Shown here: one piece after another, positions 11,131-23,226 of the stretch
Layout of the letters: each line of letters starts with the position of its first letter
Numbering within the stretch: the first letter of the stretch is position 1
Assembly: GCA_009760855.2 (NCBI GenBank)
Contig: WPIO01000028.1
Location: 641,001 to 705,000 of the forward strand
Direction of reading: 5' to 3'
DNA: 64,000 bases
From: Cristatella mucedo
Lineage: Eukaryota > Bryozoa > Phylactolaemata > Cristatellidae
Notes under the pieces: generated by a model
Told to the model about the DNA's origin: nothing
Seen by the model: the letters and a program-made list of their open reading frames with translations, nothing else
The model's database searches: none
Translations under genes and position numbers: made by a program

Positions 11131-13128
11131 GTTCATGCATTTGTGACATCCCATCTCGACTTTTTTAAGTCACTGTTTGCTGGTCTACCGGCCTGTGCAA
11201 TCGGGCGCTTACAGTTGGCGAAACACCCTGCGGCTAGGCCTGTCTGTCTTTACAGTCGCAGTTACCATTTCATTCATCACACATTCATGGAGGTCACTAG
11301 TGATCTCGTCCTGAAGTTCATATCCCAATCAAAGAAGACAACTAGTCCTCGGACCCTATATCCCACTGTCCTGCTTCTACGATGCATTGATCCACTGCTG
11401 CCATGCATAGCTAACGTCATAAATATGTCATTAGCCTCAGGTCATGTCACAGCACTTTTCAAGAAGCCTGTAGTCAGGCCACTACTCAAGAAAGCGACAC
11501 TAGATCAAGAGAACTTGAGCTAATTCCGCCCAGTCTCCCTTCTACCGTTCCTATCAAAGACACTGGAACTAGTCGTGGCAGACCAGCTGAACTCATATAT
11601 TGAAACATCAAACCTTGCTTATAAGTTCACGTCTGGTTTTAGAGCTAATCACACCACCGAGTCAGCATTGCTTCGGGTGTACAACGACTTACTTAGGAAT
11701 GCAGACGTGGGTAGAGTATATCTGCTTGTTTTTCTCGATCTTTTGGCAGCTTTTTGTATTATCGATCACCAAGTCCTTCTTGAGCGCCTCCTACCTCGCC
11801 TCGGCATCGCTGGCATTGCTCTGCAATGGTCCAGGTCCTATCTCTGTAGGAGACTCCAGAGTATTGACGTGAATGGACAAAGATCATTTGAGGAACTTCT
11901 GAAATATGGGGTACCTCAGGGCTCCATCCTTCGTCCAGTTCTTTTCGCGGTTAATACTCTCCCTCTTGCCGATATGATTGCTAAGTTCGATTAGGCTTTT
12001 ACTTCTATGCGACACTCAGTTGTACCTTTGGTTGTATCCCTCCCAGCCCTCGAGCACGTCAACTTCTCTCAATTTCCTTGCTGCATGTATTAATGACATC
12101 CGCATATGGATGGCAGCAAGCTTTCTTAAATTGAATGATAGTAAAACCAACTTACTAGTTATGAGCTAATAAAGTGTGATTCAGTAATTTAAAAGGCTAA
12201 CGCTCAAAATCAGCTCTGCCAGCATATATCCTGTTGAATCTTCAAATAATCTAGGTCTCATGTGTCAAAGTGATCTTACTTAAGACGATCACATCAGCTC
12301 TGCAGTCAAGTCTGCCTACTTTCAGCTACATAACATTGCTAGAAATTGGCTTGTCAGACAGGGATACCACATCTAAATTGGTCCGTGCATTTGTGACATC
12401 TCATCTTGACTTCTGTAACTCACTGCCTTTTGGTCTACCGGCCTGTGCAAGCAGGCGCTTACAGCTGGTTCAAAACTCTTCAGCTAGGCTTGTCTGTCGT
12501 GTACTTCGAAGTTGAGACATCTCACCACTTCTTGCCGGCCTGCACTGGCTCCCCATGAAGCAGCGAATCGACTTCAAGGTTTTGTCGCTCAACTTTAGGT
12601 CCCTTCAGGTTCCATTCTTTAACTCCACCCTACCTATCAGAACTGCTCCCCCCAACTAGGCTAAGCATCGTACCACCCGCTTTTCGGATTAGGAGACATT
12701 TCCTTTAATTTCTATGCTTCCAAAGCATAGAACTCACTCCCAACTGACGTCACAATATCCCGTGACTTAACGTTTAATGAAGGTAAAAATGCATCTATTT
12801 ATTTCAGAATTTAGTGAGTCCTTTGGATTAGTCCTTTGTGTGCTTATGCGAGCTGACACCGTGTGGGCTACTACAAATTATATGCATGCTGATCCTGTGC
12901 ATATTATAACTAACCACGTCCTACTTGCTGACATTGAGCATGCTCCCACTATCCATTCGACCATGTTTCTTTAACAGCATTTGTAAACTCTTTAAACTCA
13001 TTCGTAAATTCTTAGAATGAGAACAAGTCCTCTTCCCATTGCAGCAAATGTAAAGCGCCTCGAAAGAGATTGAATTATCTGAGGGCGCTTTATCAAGTGC
13101 ATTATTATTATTATTTTTATTATTAGGT
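11131..13128 (+). mobile_element. LINE-B copy: reverse transcriptase and 3' tail, rearranged 5' end
   Basis: From about 11,290 the RT runs through DLVLKFISQSKK, NFRPVSLLPFLSK (with a stop at TAA) and a mutated palm (FLDLLAAFCIIDHQVLLERL, GVPQGSILRPVLF). The catalytic-block region is frameshifted. The C-terminal part (FVTSHLDFCNSL) and the tail hairpin 13052-13091 plus (ATT)n complete it. Positions 11,131-11,270 hold an extra copy of the C-terminal block (VTSHLDFFKSLFAGLPACAI) placed 5' of the RT, so two pieces are joined. Confidence 0.85.
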
Positions 13129-13204
13129 GCCATGCAAATTAGTATAATTATTTCAGCAACGGAGACGCATGGTCAAATCTCAGCCATGCTCATCACCAGC
13201 TGCA

Positions 13205-14015
13205 GTGACCTAGTGACTTTTTTGGTAGCCCAGCTAAAATGAAATTGCAATATTCTGGCCTAGACAAAACCAGGGAGCCAGTTAAAGTTTTTGCAAACAA
13301 CCTTGGAAGGCAGTTCCTAATCTTAACTAGGAATCGGACGCGATGGCTTGCTGAGAAAGCAGTCTTTTTAACGAAGTTTTCAAAATCTAGGCAGCTGTCA
13401 AAGATGACGCCTATATTCCGAGCACATGATTATAGTCGCACAACAGCATCACCTATTAGTAGAAGAAGATGTTCTAGTCCAGCCACAGGTTTAGCGTGTG
13501 CTGTACGTAGCGGTTCCGTTGTATTGTCGTTATGTTTAAGGAAATTTGCCGAAATCCATGATTGAATGTCTGCAAGGCAAACATTCAGTTTATCAGACAC
13601 TGCAGCAGATTCAAATGGCTTAAATGGCAAACGCAGCAGAGTATCGTCAGCATAATAGTGATAACCTATTCCATGGGCCCGAATTACTTTTACGAGAGGT
13701 TTAGTATAAATGGAGAACAGCAAAGGACCGGGGACTTGTGGGATTTAACCGGTGACTTGTCTGGTGGATGAGACCTGACCCCCGCACGACGCGGATTGAA
13801 CACCATCGCACATGTACGGTTTTAAAAACGCCAGTGTCTTATCTGCAAGACCGATTGTTCTTCTCAATCGTTCAAATAGGACATCGGGGTCAACAGTGTC
13901 GAAGGCGGCTGATAGAATTAGCAGCGCTAGGGCAGCGACGACATTCCCGCCGTCGTCGCTGCCTGGGACGTCGCCGGTTACACGGAGGAGAGCAGTTTCA
14001 GAGCCGCTCGGCCCG
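13205..14015 (-). mobile_element. LINE-A fragment: RT palm and C-terminal part
   Basis: Minus-strand remnant with SAAFDTVDPDVLFERL, the YYADDTLLRL catalytic block (intact YADD), an ANFLKHND block and a decayed C-terminal segment ending RPEYCNFILAGLP. Same family as 1,635-3,830, with which it overlaps at the FDT block and which it extends 3'. Adjacent tail-to-tail to the LINE-B copy at 11,131. Confidence 0.8.
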
Positions 14016-16854
14016 TCCACGACTCGGGCGGTCGCAGTCTGGGTGGCCGCTCGCGCGAATGGGCGCGCAGCGTTGACGCGCCCGCGGCCGCTGCCGCCGA
14101 GGGGCTGTCTCGAGGCCGCTGGCGGTGGCTTTTAAGGGCGTCTTTACGGTGGCCTGGCATTCCAACCTCTCAGACGGCTGCGGCTATCAGCTGCGCTCAG
14201 CACAGAGTGGCGCGCACGTGGCAGATAACAAAGGCTCGGGCGGCGAGCGCCGGCTGCGTGCGCCAGGCCGCTGGGGCCGATCGCTCGCCGGCGGCGACCT
14301 GCCGGCGGCGACCTACCGGCGGCGGCCTCTAGCAGTGGCCGCGAGCTTCCCCGACCGCTCGTTCTCGTTAGAGGCCTGGCAGCGCAGCTAATGAGTCGCC
14401 AGCGGACGGCGAGAGGCGGCCGCGCATCGGAGGGGGGAGGGGGCGCAGGCTAGGGCCGCTGTCCGCAAGGGCCTCGACGCCGCGGGCGACGGCCGCGCAG
14501 CTAGCTGTTCGAGCTGGCGAGCGCCGTGTGGGCGACGCCATGTTCCTCCCGCTCTCCCTGGGGACAAAGAGCAGTACGAGCAGATGCTCGGCTCTTGTAC
14601 GGCGCCGAGCACCCGCCGCCGCCGTCGCAGCAGCAGCAGCCGGTAGCGTCGAGGCAGCGCGAGCTCGCCTAACCTTCCGCCTGCCTCGCTCTCTGCGGAG
14701 CCGCTGCTGTGGGCGCCAGCTAGACAGCGAGAGCCTGCGGAAGAGCCGTCGCACCAGTACTGGCGCCGCAGCTTCCGCCGAGCCGGCGGCGCCGCTCGAG
14801 CCCTTCGCCGTGCGGCTTTTCGGCGGGGCCTGCGAGCCGCGGGCGCCGCCGCGGCCGCGCTTAGCGCGAGGCGCAGCCCGACGCAGAGCTGAGCGGCCTC
14901 AGGAGCGAACGTCTCGCAGGTCTGATCGGAAAGCGTGCGTCGACGCCATTTAGACGCGGAGGCTTGCGAGCACGCCGAAGCCGCCTCGGCGTCGGCTTGC
15001 CGCGTCGCCTTCGCCGGCGCTCGTCCGCCCCCGCCCGCTGGCCGGCCCAGAAGACGAGGCCGGCTGACTTCCGGCTGACGGCGAAGAGACAGCGAGGCGG
15101 CGCTAGCTTACCCGGAGCCCGCACCTCAGTCGGTCGGTTGGTGAGGTGGTGGAAGTAGGGCAGGCCCTCCAATCGCGGCCCCCGATGCGGCGGGAGTAGG
15201 GTCGATATTAGACGCGGCTTCTTTAGAGCGACCCTAGCCAATGAGTTGGCGCATGCCGATCACAAATTGATTAGCGGTAAATGCCCAGCTGCTTATTTAT
15301 GCGCGGTCACGTGGCGGTGGCTAGCTCATTGCCGCCGCGCTACATCGAGGGGTCGGGCGCGGCGACTATAAGGCGAAAGTGGCACCAGCCTAGCAGCGAA
15401 CGACACGCTAGCCCGAATCCTCCTCAGCAGCGGTCAGCGCCCGCTGCCGGCACGGTCGGCCTCCCGTTTGAAGCGCAGCAGGCATTTTTCTCACGATTGC
15501 GTAATCGAATTACCACGGAACTTGCTAGTTACGCTCTAAACACGACACTGCGTAAAATACCTGTACAATAATAAAATATGTGCATAACGATCGCTACTTA
15601 TAAGGACGCGATTCTAACTTGAGGCATTCAGTTACGATTGTTACTTTAGCAAAACTTAGCATGGAATAAGCAAGAGTAATTACGTAATATGCAGTCTCAA
15701 AATAAACAGTTGCTACTCGAGCTTAACGGCGCTTCATGGTTATGGAATGCCGCCATTGCGGCGCCCAGGCCGCCATCGAGGTGCAATGCCTGTGCGTTCT
15801 CGGTTGGGTTTCCTGCCCGGGACGTCGGTCGTTGCAACGGACGTAGTGTGGCGCGACATCGCCACCGCATTGTCCTGCACCAGCCTGACTCACTACCTTC
15901 GCCGGCCCAGTGAGCGATCTAGATGTGAGCGCGTAACTCCTTATCAGCCTGGCCCTATCCACTGACTATGCAGATGGATTACGAATGACTGAGCTGTCAC
16001 GTGAATCTATGCCAGCTGCATCACTCTCTTCCCTACTGTTCGCGGCCTTGAGCGGACGTGCTTCTCTCCACTTGAACGCACACGCGTGCGCTTTACGAGA
16101 TCGGAGTAGACCGCGACCGCGGTTCGTCACGACGTCCACCCAATACATGCTGTGGAGAGATTGTGGGCGTGTCATCGTCTTCACGTGGTTCCGCACCAGC
16201 TGACGATCCGTCTGCCCAATGAGTGGGCTCCTTGCTTCCGGAGCAGCACGCACGGCGTTCGCTGCACCAAGATGTACGCCCGCGTATTTCATCTGCTTCG
16301 CCAGCGTGCCACACTGGCGTCGCCATTGCTACCACGCGTTTGTGGGGGCATCGCCAATACTCGCTATTCTTCGTCGCGCAGCTGCCGAGCGCCTGAGCCC
16401 CTACAAGGCGCTTAGCGTCGTTTGCTTTCGGCGAACGCTCTGCTACATGTGCGCTTTCGCTTGGGATCCTTGCGAGCGCCATGCAACGGCAGCTAAACCA
16501 GCTGGATTATGGCGGATTATTAGTATTCGATAGTTTCTTCTTATTATTATTATATTACGCGATAGTTTCTTGCCGAGGCGGTATGAAAAGCCGGCGCCCC
16601 GATATAGGCGGGGAGTCACGATTCGAGACTCGGTGCATTGGCATTGGAGCTGATGTGAGCTGAAGGCCGCACAGCGGTCGGTGTTCGTCGTGGCCACCGT
16701 TGAATGCCTGTAACCGTCCGCTGGTGTTAGACTCGTCTGCATTATAGATACGGACTTGATATGCTAATGCACGAGCACTCGTCGTCGCTGCAGCGTTTCT
16801 CCTACTGTCGGCATACCTGCGTGCACTGGAGTGACACCTGTAACTAACTAGCCG
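14016..16854. other. GC-rich unassigned DNA
   Basis: CpG-rich up to about 15,500 with a TATA-like ACTATAAGG at about 15,365 on plus. No protein family recognised in any frame. Confidence 0.45.
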
Positions 16855-17010
16855 CGCCGCAAGTTTCAGGCCCCGCCGATACTCGTCGCGCGTCGGCTGA
16901 GACTAGCACTGCTACGAGCGCTGCGTTTGGGCCTAGTTCTGACCGGACGTGGAAGCCGCACTCCACGTTTGTAACAGCCACGCTTACGCCGACCCCCGCG
17001 GTAGGCCATT
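16855..17010 (-). repeat. Dispersed repeat R2, copy 2 (inverted)
   Basis: About 75-80% identical by eye to 9,750-9,895 in reverse orientation; no hairpin tail. Confidence 0.6.
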
Positions 17011-18002
17011 AAAGGTGCTCAGTGCCCGCTACAAATGACGCTGACAGTCGCTCTCGGTTGCCTGCTCGACCTTTGACCCTTCCCGCTTGCTCCGTCGCGT
17101 CTATAGTCTTCTTAGGTCTTTTTCGCAGCAGGGCCGCCGAAAGCCGTCCTGCCTGCCCAGTTGGGCCGCCGCGAACAGCCTCCCCGTGCATCCGGTCGGC
17201 GCCCCAGATGCTTCTTCGGCCCATCGCTGCCTTCTTTTTCAGCCAGCGTTCTCGCGATAAGTAATTAGTAAACGCGGGCTTCCGGCGTGTCCGACGGCAG
17301 GCAGAGCGCGGAAGCGACGGTGCGGTTCCTACCAGGCGCGGCAGCAGCAGCAGCCCTCTGCGGTGGCCAGCAACCGGATGTGGCAGATGCCGCGTGCGGC
17401 CCGTAGTGCGGACGAGCGGCCGCCGAATCAGTCATCCCGCCCGGCTCGTCCGAGCCCGATGGCGGCGCCGGCAGCCGCTGCAGCAGCAGCTCGAACCCTC
17501 GCTTCGGGCGCGAACGAGTCAATCGCCAGGCGTCGCCGTCGTCAGCTCCGTTGTCCGAGCAGCGCCTGCCGGCCGATCGGCCGGCAGCCGTTTAAGGCCG
17601 GCTACCAAACTAGCGACTGTCGCTCCGGCCGCCAGCATCGTCGTAGCGCGGCGTTAGGCCACTGAGCTGAGGGGCGGGCGGGCGGGCGGGTGTGCGTTCA
17701 GCTCGGCCGTCCGGCGGTAGTCGCGGCTGTCCTTGGCAGTGGCTGAGCGTTAGGAAAGGGCAAGGCCGAGCCAGGAGACGCGCGAAGACCGCTCCGCGGG
17801 CGACTGGGATATACGCCCGATACACGCAGGTACGCCGACTTTAGCGCAGCAGGGCAGCGGCAGTGATCGAGAGCGCTCGCACCTCGATGCAACAAATCCA
17901 CAACGTAAAGACGTAAAGCAGTCTATTCCATAGCCGCACAGCGTCGCGAGTGTACAGCGCCGGTCGCAGCCTCCAGCGCTCGCTACTACAAAGCCCAGTG
18001 TG
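17011..18002. other. GC-rich unassigned DNA
   Basis: Continues the CpG-rich block to about 17,900. Open frames are Arg/Ala/Pro-rich on both strands, as expected by chance; nothing else recognised. Confidence 0.45.
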
Positions 18003-18053
18003 CAGTTAACAATGATAATAATAATTCACTTGATAAAGCGCCCGCAGAGAACT

Positions 18054-18090
<37 letters not shown>

Positions 18091-18295
18091 GGCGCTTTAC
18101 ATTTGCTGTAAAGTGAAATGCAATTGAATGGTAAGTAAAATCATGCTTGAAAAACAAACGAAATGAATAATATGGTTAGGGGTGACATGCACAGGGTCAG
18201 CATGCAAATGTGGTTAGTGGCAGCATGCACAGTGTCAGCACGCATAAGCACATCAAGGACAAATCACAGGGCCAGTTCGCTCGCTCAAAGGCCAA
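18003..18295 (-). mobile_element. LINE-B 3' end with (CT)n expansion in the tail hairpin
   Basis: Minus-strand 3' UTR and tail. Read on plus: (ATT)n remnant, TGATAAAGCGCCC, a (TC)n run at about 18,057-18,089, then AGGCGCTTTACATTTGC and the 3' UTR with its ATGCACAGGGTCAGCATGC motif. Confidence 0.9.
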
Positions 18296-18655
18296 AGTCC
18301 AACCGACTGACAATTTCTTGCGTTGGGCTTTTTACAACGCTTCAGCCACAGATTACGAAATTTCCGGTTTCCAACCGTCGTAATTCAGGAACCGCCGATA
18401 GTCTCAAGCACCATCGTGATATAAGCGCTTCCGCACACTGCACATATCGCTACCGTCTCCTTAAATTAAGGCCGTCGTGGGCCGGTATAATAAAAGAAAC
18501 CTACAATATCCATATTTGATAGGCTTCAACGTTCGGCTTCGCCACCTTGCAAGGCTCTGACACTAAAATTCTATCGAGGATTTTCTTACGTATTCTTCTT
18601 TAGCTGTAGTTGTATGAGTTTGCGCTGTCTTTGGCTCGTCCTTATTCTTCTACGC

Positions 18656-18841
18656 CAGAGTTCGGCAAACTCCGGCCTTTAGGCCAGATATGGCTTAACT
18701 AGTGCTCCAGCCGTGCCTGACGCCCCGCTCCCCCGCCCCGCCCCGCCGGCCCTGTGGAGGGGGCGCGGTATCTTCTGGCCTAGAGTGCCTTCTTGGCCTC
18801 CTGAAATGGCCTGGTGGTCCGAAAAAATTTGCCGACCCCTG
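18656..18841. mobile_element. hAT-type MITE (186 bp) with perfect target duplication
   Basis: Ends are CAGAGTTCGGCAAACTCCGG and, from the right, CAGGGGTCGGCAAATTTTTT. Both sides are flanked by TTCTACGC (18648-18655 and 18842-18849), a perfect 8-bp duplication as expected for hAT insertion. A shorter, internally different relative of the element at 225-619. Confidence 0.9.
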
Positions 18842-18959
18842 TTCTACGCAAACAGCCATGACAGACAGAAATGGGCTGGGCTTGAATGCATCTATTTTGA
18901 ACCAATCACTTTTCAGAAGTTCAGCTCATTGACACTTCACTTGGCCGAAGACAGGCCAG

Positions 18960-19665
18960 CGTCTTTAGCTTTAACACTATCTCAATAGAGCATGTTAGTT
19001 CAGCTGGATCTCTTACCAGCGTTCGATACGACTAAACAGCAAGTTTTTCTTTGAGTGTCTATCTATCATCTCGCCAGTCATCGCCAGCGATGAACTGCAT
19101 GATGGTCTAGATCCCAGGCAACGGAATCTTTCCACTCACATATGTGATGGGGGAGATTCCAATGCTTTGCTTTCAAAGAGCAGTGATCATTCGGTAGCCA
19201 TTACATTATGGAGTACACAGGGATATGGGCTTAGTTTAATTCTTTTCAAAATTTATACTCTCTCTTTCTCTTTCTCTCTCTGAGAGATGCCAATGTAATC
19301 GCCAAACACAATTTGGGACTTCATTTCTATGGAGGTGAAACACGCCTAAGCACGTGCTTTGATCCCTACCTGCCTTCCAGCATTTCGAGCTCTGTCTACT
19401 TCCTTGCAGCATGTATTGCTAGCTTTCACACTTTAATGGCAGCTAACTTTCTCAAACTGAATCTCAATCAAAGCAAATAACTCACATATAGGAAAGCCTT
19501 GCCCTCACAATGGGCTCGGCCTTTTTATCACCCGTAGCATCTGCATGCAATATGGTTGTCATATTACAAAGTGACCCATCTTTGATGGTCATAGCAGCTG
19601 TACAGTCAAGCCAGCTGACTTACCAGTCTACCTTTACTAATTTACCTTGCTAAGTGACTTAAGAG
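18960..19665 (+). mobile_element. LINE-B, heavily degraded
   Basis: Translated pieces LDLLPAFDTT, SLPSSISSSV and AANFLKLN-like follow the LINE-B order, with many stops. No tail. Confidence 0.6.
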
Positions 19666-20060
19666 TGCAACAATTCTGGCCTGATTCGATAAGAATAATA
19701 CTGCTAATAAGCTGGCTGAGGTAGGTTCATAACTATTGGAAAATGGATTCGATCGAGAGTTTGACCTATGTCGTGAGTTCGGGCGTGTAAATGAGCCCGA
19801 AGAGAAAATTATTTACAAGTAGTCAGAAATTCGGCGTGATGGTGGTCTCACATGCTTTTAAAAACCAATTTTAAATAATGTCATCTAATATGATAGGGGT
19901 GCTGGAATAATTTATGTTGGAATTCATGAAAGCCGTGCATACAGAGACAAAAGCTTGAGCGAACTCGTTTGACCAAGGAAATGTGTATTCGCGTCATTGA
20001 AAATTACCACAGAATGACGACTGGACGGCTCCTACAGAACACGGTAACAAAAAGAGAATC

Positions 20061-20265
20061 CATTGATAAGCCTTTGACCAAATAGTCTGCGTCCACTTCG
20101 CCGTCTTCGACAGGATAATAAAACAAAAATAGGTCGATAATTTAAACAAGCTTTGACTGTAACGTCTGCGTCTCTAATTCTACGATTGTAAGGCAATGAT
20201 AAAAAACAGAGATCATTAAAAGGGCTTCGACAAAAGTGTCTGTCAAGAAGTGTCTGCGTGAATGG
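20061..20265. repeat. Degenerate tandem repeat, about 75-bp unit
   Basis: Roughly 2.6 units carrying a GATAAnnnnTTTGAC...GTCTGCGTC pattern, starting near 20061, 20134 and 20213. Directly 3' of the KAP copy B stop. Confidence 0.55.
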
Positions 20266-20475
20266 GCTACACGAGTTTCTAGTAAGGCAGCTGCGTTGCT
20301 GATTCGTCAGCGGCTCATGGCTCTCGTGTGCACTCGGCTAATGTTACATGCGAGCGGAGCACCATTCGCGTGCATAGCAATGAGCTGCCCAGCTCTACGG
20401 CAATATGCTGAGTGGGCGAAACCTGAAAACCGACTGCGTGATGCGAGCGATCCGATACATTCGCTCTGTGAGCTC

Positions 20476-20656
20476 TCAGACGTCAAACTCGTTCAGCGAG
20501 TAAGCGCCGCCGCCGCCGCCGTCGCCGCTCTGACCACTGAGCGTGTCGCGACTTCCTAGCGCCGCGCCTAAAAGGGACGTCGACGCCTGCTTGCACATCC
20601 GGCACTGCTCGTCCTCGAGCGTCTTGCAATGCTCGAGGATCTGGTGCTTAATGGCC
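20476..20656 (-). CDS. KAP copy B exon 5 (C-terminal tail)
   Basis: Encodes residues 870-929 and a TGA stop. The acceptor is a strong pyrimidine tract, CTTTCTTCTCTATTTCGCGTAG|G, and phase 2 joins the exon 4 GC donor to continue the NLDR segment into AIKHQILEH. The tail is charged and cysteine-containing ([13 protein letters not shown]), followed by a Gly run and a YSLNEFDV terminus. It is separated from exon 4 by a 2.9-kb intron full of simple repeats. Transcript evidence would settle it. Confidence 0.62.
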
Positions 20657-21880
20657 CTACGCGAAATAGAGAAGAAAGCTTCGGCTCGTTGCAATGATGA
20701 AACGTCGAGAACGATTGTGCACACGTCCCGAAGCGATAATTGGCAAGAGCGTCTGACAGTGCGGACGACTATCCAAGCCAGGCTGTGCCGCACAGTGCCA
20801 CGCCCGCTTCTGCAACTTTTTCGTGAAAGCTGCAAAAAATGCTTATATTATGAAGGACGCACGTGAAAGCTTGTGGGCGGGACTTCTGGCACTGTATTAT
20901 TTACGGCTACGTGCACGTTAGATGCAGTATTAAATATATACATAGTATGAATTTAATATACCTGTGTATGGTCTTTGTTTATGAATAAGTTTAACATGGA
21001 TATATTTTGCATGGACATGCAGACAGTTGCGGAGTCAGGACTTTCATCTGGGGGGATGCAAGACTCGCAGAATTTCTATGTAGGGGGCAAGGCCAACAAG
21101 ATTTTCATGCAGACGGGGCTACACCTGTATATGAAAAGCAATGGCGCAAAATCATCGTCTGTGCTCGACACTAATCTCGGCGGTTGCTCATCGAGTGGAA
21201 TTAAGACGCCATTTTGATAATGGTGACGGTCGGGGGCCCCCCTCGCAGGAATAGAGGGCGCCCAGGTCGCTAACCCGTTGTAAGGAAGGGGGGTGTGTGA
21301 AATGCCCCTGCACCCTGGCTCAGCCGCTGCTTACAGGCATGTATATGAAGGGATAAATGAATGCACGCTCCGTGACATCACAGAGAGCCATGACGACAGA
21401 GAGCTGATTCACTTGAGATCATTTGTTTTCACGTTCGAGCTCAATTGGGCTTCAGTACGCAATCGGCAGACGACGACCGGAATCGAAAAAGCACCAGCGT
21501 CTGCCACGCTCGCTAATGAGAGTCGACGCAAGCCCCTACCGGTGGCGCTAACTCAGAGCTCAGAGTGCAGCCAAGCGTTAGGTAAGAGCTCCTCGTAGCG
21601 ACAGCGACGCACGGACGCCTCCTGGTTGCAGAGCTATGTCCGACTACCTCCGACACGTAAATCGATCAGATGTAGGGAGGCTTCAAAGCCTTTCCGACAG
21701 CAATAAATCAAGGTAGCGCCGCCAGCAGCTTCGCTGAGCACTGCTTGACCGCTAAGCAAGAGCGCTTTCCATTGGGCTCTATACAGCTATTATTATTATT
21801 ATTATTATTATTGCTATTGCTAGCGCTAAGCCTCGGCGGCGGCTTTCGGGTGGCTGGACGAGTGAACGCGTCGTGCAGCC

Positions 21881-21977
<97 letters not shown>

Positions 21978-22902
21978 AATCACGAGGAGCGTGGCGGACG
22001 AGACGCAGGCTGCTCGCGGAAGCCTACAGCTAGCGAGAGCTGACTCAGTCGGCTGAGACAGCTTTAACAGAAAAAAAAGTAGGAGGGAACGGATTTTAAT
22101 TAAGGATAGATTGTTTCTGTAGTCACTTGAATGCCGCTGAGGCTCTTCTGACGCTAAATGAACGAGCTCGCTCAGATTAACAAGGCGAGCGCTTTCAACA
22201 GGTTATACTGAAACGAAAATACTAGCTTTTGAACGTCATTACTGAGGAGAGTATACGGAAAAAATGAGGGTGGACTATATTGAGGGCTTTGTGGTGAAAG
22301 CAATATAAATTATTGACGCATTTCTATAATGCATACTCACTCTGAACAATTTCAGTAGTCATTTTTGTATGAATTCATGAGCAAAAGTATTTTTTCATTC
22401 TGTCGCTATTCTGTCTGACTAAATATGCCCCAAAAACGCAACTTTTCTTCACAATTTTGTCTCTTCGGAAATGGGTTAATTTTACGATAATTAATATCGT
22501 CATACAAAAGCAAAGCTTTTTAAGAAAAATTGCAATTTTCTATACTTCTGAGGTTTAAGCAATTGGAAAAACACTTGTAACGAGGAACGAAAATTGTGTT
22601 ACACAGTGAAGTAATAATATATTTTTACTAGCGCCCTAAGAGATTTAAATCTCTATATAGGCGAGACACATAAATTTGGGCTACGCCGGTGAAAATTGAA
22701 CATCTATGACCGTCTTCCATCAGCTGGTTTGGCCCAGTGGTTAAAGTGCTCGCCCCGATCAAGGTCTGGCCGAGGTCGTGGGCTCCAGCCCCGTGGCATA
22801 TGTGAAGCGCCTGAATAGAGATTAGGTTCTCTTAGGGCGCTATACAAATAAATTATACCTCTCAATGCCCGCTCGTCTCCTCTTTCCTTCCCTCTCTCTC
22901 TG

Positions 22903-22951
<49 letters not shown>

Positions 22952-23040
22952 CGCTTTTATCACGCTCTATGCATCGCTTTTCTATGTGTCTCAGCGTGCA
23001 TACGCAAATAAATATCTTTCCCTCTCAACATAGCTATATA

Positions 23041-23116
<76 letters not shown>

Positions 23117-23132
23117 GTGAAAATGAAGATAG

Positions 23133-23172
<40 letters not shown>

Positions 23173-23192
23173 GTGAAAATGAAGATAGTACA

Positions 23193-23226
<34 letters not shown>

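Noticed and set aside
14368-15241. Arg/Ala/Pro-rich frames in the GC-rich block as exons
   Set aside because: Open on several frames of both strands at once, as expected from GC content; no motif or splice-site pattern.
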